From Anas platyrhynchos (Eukaryota > Chordata > Aves > Anseriformes > Anatidae): a stretch of 64,000 nt of DNA. Both the position numbers and the translations under genes were made by a program. The notes under the pieces were generated by a model, which was not told the DNA's origin, made no database searches, and saw only the letters and a list, made by a program, of their open reading frames with translations. The stretch is from assembly GCF_047663525.1 (NCBI RefSeq), contig NC_092607.1:7163001-7227000 (forward strand). Reading direction: 5' to 3'. Within the stretch, counting starts at the first letter, position 1; each line of letters starts with the position of its first letter. Shown one piece after another: positions 59,701 to 64,000 of the stretch.

Positions 59701-62700
59701 AGTTATCTCTGTGGAGCCTTGTAGGTCTCTGTGGGGCATGGCTTGTCAATGACAGGCACTACGATGGGTTCACATCGCCCCTGCTCCTTTCAGCCAAAGG
59801 CCAAGCCACCACAGCTTCCCGTCTTGGGATGGCGAGGCAGTGAAATGGGGCTGAAGGAGATGGCTCTGATGGGGCATGTGGGCAGGAGCTGTGTGCATCT
59901 CCTGCAACGGATCTGTCAAAATGTCCCCGGTTTAGCAAACAAGCTGCTATGAAATGCTTGCTGAGATCTCTGCTGACAGAACCAGGCCTGGGCCAGCCGC
60001 CCCCCTCGGCTGCAGAGTGGTGGCAGGGACCTGCGGTTTGGAGCTGAAGTGCCTACAGACAGCCCCGAGGGGAGAGTGGGGGGCTCCCAGGTGCCAGACA
60101 GGACCCACTCCATCCTCCCCCATGGAGGAGCTGTGAAGGCCACGCTCTGGAGGAACGTCATGCCCAGTAGTTAATCTAAATGAAAATCTGCTGAAGCCCC
60201 AAGCCCAGCTTTAGGCACAACCTGAGCTGGCTGCAGGATGATGCTGTAGATGGGTTGGATGGGTGAGGGAGTCACTGAGAGATCTGGAAAGGAGATCTGT
60301 CCTTTGTGTCTGCTGGACCAGGGGATGCACTTACAGGGGATGAGAGGAGGGAAAACAGAATGGCAGCTCTGTGCTTGTTGTGAAGTGCATCTGCTGTGGG
60401 ATAGGAGATGGATGAACACTGGGGTAAAGCTAGGAGGAAGGACCCCAGGCTAGCTGTGGTATAGTGGTGTTGTATTTAACCTCAGTTCTAACAGTTAGGA
60501 AGGAGATTTGCTTTATAATACAAAAAAACTGTATAGCTACTGTACTAATTTCCGAGAAATTACAAGGGCTGCCGAAGGCTGTGAGGTGGCAGGCGGATGC
60601 TGTTGGCAGGAGGCTGGTCCCAGGGTGGTGTCTGCTGTCGGGCTGTCGAGTCTGGGGCTTTCTGCATCACTGAGCTGCCGTAAGAGCAGTTCTGGGGAGC
60701 TGAGAGAGAGGCTGGCATCCTGTAAATGGAAAAAAAAAAAAAAAAAAAAGCTCTCAGTGGCCATGTGCAAGGACGAATGGCATTTTCTGCCTGGAAGTGC
60801 CTCTGCATGCCTGGCCAAGTTGCAGGGGGAGCTGCTACCCCAATGGGGGGCTGGAGGGTTCACCTCAGTTATTGGGCGAGCTGTGCTCCTTTCAGGAAAC
60901 CATCAGAGAAATAAAGCTGAAGGACTGACTCACCTTCCCGCAGTGCTAGAAGTGCCCTGGTTTCTCCTGCTCCATCCCTATGGGTTCCCATCCCTATGGA
61001 CGCAGCTCCAGCAGCATCACTGCACGCGGTGAAGTCCTTCAGCCCCCACCTCCTGTGAGCAAAACTTTGTCAGGGCCGGAGAGTTACGTAAAACTGTTTC
61101 TGGAGGAATTCAAACACGCAGATCCTAATGGTTGGTGTGCCAAAAGGGGAATGAAAACTCAGTGTTGGATCTGGCATCCAGCAGACTTGTTCCTGTGAGC
61201 AGCTTGGGGTTTGCTGGGCCCGTGCCCCCACCCCACCACCTTGCACACTCTGTATGGGGTAGTGCAGGGCAAGCTGAGGTGGCCTTTCATCTTGTTGAGA
61301 AGGTTTCCACCACAAGAGTGCAAGTGTTGCACAGCTTATTCATACAAGCACGTCCCCCAAGTTTCCCTTCATAATGACCCTTAAATCCTAAAAGCTTGGT
61401 AATATGGAGGGTGAGAAGCCCTTGTGTGCAAGAAGCACAGCCCTCCCCGGGCAGCTTCTTTCCACTTTTTGGAATAAAACCAACCTTGTCATTTGCAAAG
61501 GCACTTTAAAGAGAGGCCCTAATTAGTGTCTATAAATTGCTTTCGTTAACCTTTCCTAGCTGATGTGATCTGTTCCCTTGTTACTAAAAACCTTTTATGA
61601 GGTGCCTTAATTTTCCACCCACATTATTAGTCTCCTGAAGCTTTTTACATAGAGTTCCTGTGTCCAAGTCTATGAGCAAGTGCATTTATCTGTTTCAGAA
61701 GATTTTTCTCCTGGGTTTTGTGCCCTTTGAAGGGCTCTGAAAGAAAGTGTCTTTTATTGCCAGCAGTCTGAGTGTGTACCTGTGCTTTTGGGGAATGACT
61801 CGAGTCAGAAGCGAAGAGTCTCTGCTCAATAACAAAAGCATTTCTCGGGTTTTTAAACTCCGTTGGTGTGGAAATGAAACCCCTTCTCTTCAAGAAGCTA
61901 CGTGTGGGAGCTCTTGGCAGTGACGGATTTTGTTAATTTTGTTAATGGCAGTTGGTATGTCTTCCAAAAGCAGATTCACGCACTTGGCCAGATTTAACTT
62001 GGCTTTTTTTCACACAATCTGAACCTGATGCCAAGGCGGGGTAGCTCGCATATGACAGCTAACGAGATGTCAGCTGGGAGCACAAGCAATATTGAATATG
62101 CAACTTTCTCTGTTGTCATAACAAGTAATTTTTTTTTCCCCCTGACTTGCTGGAGTTTCAGTGAAGTGGGAACATTATTTCCATAAGAGCTTGAAATGCA
62201 AACTTTCCTTTTTGGAAATTACTGCTGAAAGTCCATCTCAGATCTACCTCCCCAGATTTGAGTCAACTGAAACGTTTTTGTTTCCAACTCTATTTCAACA
62301 AGTTTTAAGACATGACCAGAAACGCATGTTGTTGTTTTTTTTTTTAATATCAAAACAAAATATTCCCTTAATTTTATTTTTTTTTTTAATGTTGCATAAG
62401 CCACTGTGGAGGAGCATTGGTTTCAGCAGGTTGAGCCTCTTCATGACAGTCATTTTGCAGGAGACCCGGGGTGCCTGCTCGCTGGGTGCTGGCTGCTGGG
62501 TGTGCTGAGCACTGCAGTGTGCCGTTTCGAGGTGTGAGTTGAGAAGTGGGATTTTCCCATGTGTATGCACCAGAAACTACATCTGTGGAGTCTCTCAATT
62601 CCTAGTAAGGCTTGTAGCATTGCACCCAGCGAGCAAGTGCTTTTCCTGGCTAAAACGAACTGCAAATGCACACTGTAATAACACATCCTGGCTGTCCTTG

Positions 62701-64000
62701 CTAAGACACAGAAATACAGGGATCCTGGATGGGATTTTTTTTTAACTGAAATGAAACCTCCAAATGTTTGGATGCCTGCTTACCCACCCACACCTCCCTG
62801 GGCACATCTTCCCATTTGTGCTGTGTTTCAGCAGTGCATCCTGTCAGCTCGCGCCATGGCAATGGGTTGGTTTCATGTTGGTTCAGTTTCTGACTGTTAT
62901 GTGTGCCAGTTTCTACCATTTCTCATACTACTGAAAGTATTTTTTTGTGTATCTTGTAATAATCGTAGCAAATAAACACTAAATGTTGGGTTCAAACTGC
63001 TCGTCCCTTTAGGATGGTGGTTCTGTTTGGATTCAAGATGTTTTAAATTAAAGAGGGATTAGTCAAAGGCTGTTGCCACTCCCAGGTTTTGTTTCTTACT
63101 AAAAGAGACTTAAATCACCTTAATTTGCTTCTAAAATTTGCCTACAATATATTGTGGAAGTGAAAGTCAGGAACCATCTGCTCAGCTGCATTAAAAAATC
63201 TGAGCAGTCTATACATAGTTCTCGTTTTTTAGAAAAGCACGCTAAAAAGTTGAGTTTCCTGGCAGTGAATGGCTCCTATCTGCTGTTGCCGTGCATCAGG
63301 GATGCTGCGCAGACGAGGGTGCATGGGCTTCATGTTTAAATCCTGCACAACGTATTTGTGCTGTTGATGGTCTCTTCCTCATGCACCTGTAAGAAGGGAG
63401 CGTTCAGAAGGGGATGGAGGTGGTGGGCAGCAGAGGCTGAAGCTCTTGGCGCGGTGCAGCAGGTAGGATACGTCAGGTCACCATCTGCTCTCAAATCCTG
63501 CCCGGCCAAATCGCAGCAGGGAGGGCTCGGGCGCTGTGGCTGCCTCTGCTGGGAGCCTCGGGGCTTCTGTCAGCCGAAGGTGGGTTGCTGCTGCTGCTGC
63601 GATTCAGCCGGGTGCTCAGCAATGCTCGTGCGTACAGCCAAGTGCTAAATGCCTCATGTCACAGAATCACAGAATTTCTAGGTTGGAAGAGACCTCGAGA
63701 TCATCGAGTCCAACCTCTGACCTAACGCTAACAGTCCCCACTAAACCTCTCCCTTCTCCATCCTGGCTGCTCTGCTCCCGATGATGGGGCAGCCTTGAGT
63801 GGCTGCTTTTTGTTGTTCTTCTTGTTATCTATGGGCTGCCAAATGTCAAAGTCAGAACTTCCAAATCTCTGCCCGATAATATTTGCTGATCTATTGCTGG
63901 CGTTTCGAGCCAGTGACTTCCCAGCTTGGTTGTCCTCGTGGTTTCCCCAGGGGGAACCGCTGCCTGCTGTCTGGATGAGGGGGACCAAGGCACGGAAGGG
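56752..64000 (+). other. PPP1R16B: PPP1R16B intron 2 (continues beyond window)
   Basis: From GTAGGA at 56752 to the window end. I looked for the ankyrin-repeat exon that should follow and did not find it, so it must lie further right. An A run of about 21 lies near 60729-60749. The only interspersed repeat I recognise is the CR1 fragment at 63661-63750. Confidence 0.7.
63661..63750 (-). mobile_element. CR1 LINE 3' fragment, antisense, in PPP1R16B intron 2
   Basis: ACAGAATCACAGAATTTCTA followed by ggttggaagagacctcgaga and tcatcgagtccaacct is the reverse complement of the CR1 3' end with its terminal repeat. The element therefore runs leftwards and is cut off after about 90 bases on its 5' side. 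It is better preserved than the ACTR5 intron copy and so is probably younger. Confidence 0.88.

Noticed and set aside
1-64000. tRNA, rRNA, CRISPR, phage, operon or toxin-antitoxin systems
   Set aside because: No B-box-like tRNA core with matching arms, no regularly spaced repeats, and no prokaryotic gene structure. All secure genes are spliced vertebrate genes.

Overview
The window is vertebrate nuclear DNA, most probably from a bird. The genes are split by GT-AG introns, promoters sit in CpG islands, and the recognisable interspersed repeats are CR1 LINEs (about 16.56-17.04 kb and 63.66-63.75 kb), the dominant avian family. There are no bacterial operons, phage, CRISPR arrays or recognisable RNA genes. 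Three genes were identified from conserved protein sequence: ADIG (minus strand), ACTR5 (plus strand, complete) and PPP1R16B (plus strand, 5' part only). The gene content matches the human chromosome 20q11.23 neighbourhood as I remember it.

Layout. 1-1.85 kb: flank with no recognised exon. 1.85-2.11 kb: a CpG island with no assigned gene, possibly the first exon of a leftward gene. 2.67-6.76 kb: adipogenin (ADIG) on the minus strand. Its first coding exon is unmistakable, and two further coding exons and a likely terminal exon follow. 6.8-9.16 kb: spacer. 9.17-9.72 kb: CpG-island promoter of ACTR5. 9.283-19.342 kb: ACTR5, nine coding exons joining in frame to 611 codons, with a likely poly(A) signal at 19.65 kb. 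19.7-39.88 kb: about 20 kb without a recognised gene. 39.88-40.62 kb: CpG island and untranslated first exon of PPP1R16B. 40.39-56.35 kb: its intron 1. 56.349-56.751 kb: exon 2, with the translation start and the PP1-docking motif. 56.75-64 kb: intron 2, running off the window.

The three genes have unrelated jobs: a small membrane protein of fat cells (ADIG), a nuclear INO80 chromatin-remodelling subunit (ACTR5) and a membrane-anchored protein phosphatase 1 targeting subunit (PPP1R16B). They are chromosomal neighbours, not a pathway. The points most worth checking are a perfect 18-bp inverted repeat in PPP1R16B exon 1 that contains an upstream ATG, the divergent and lengthened avian ADIG, and the head-to-head placement of ADIG and ACTR5. 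I found no convincing novel multi-gene system.
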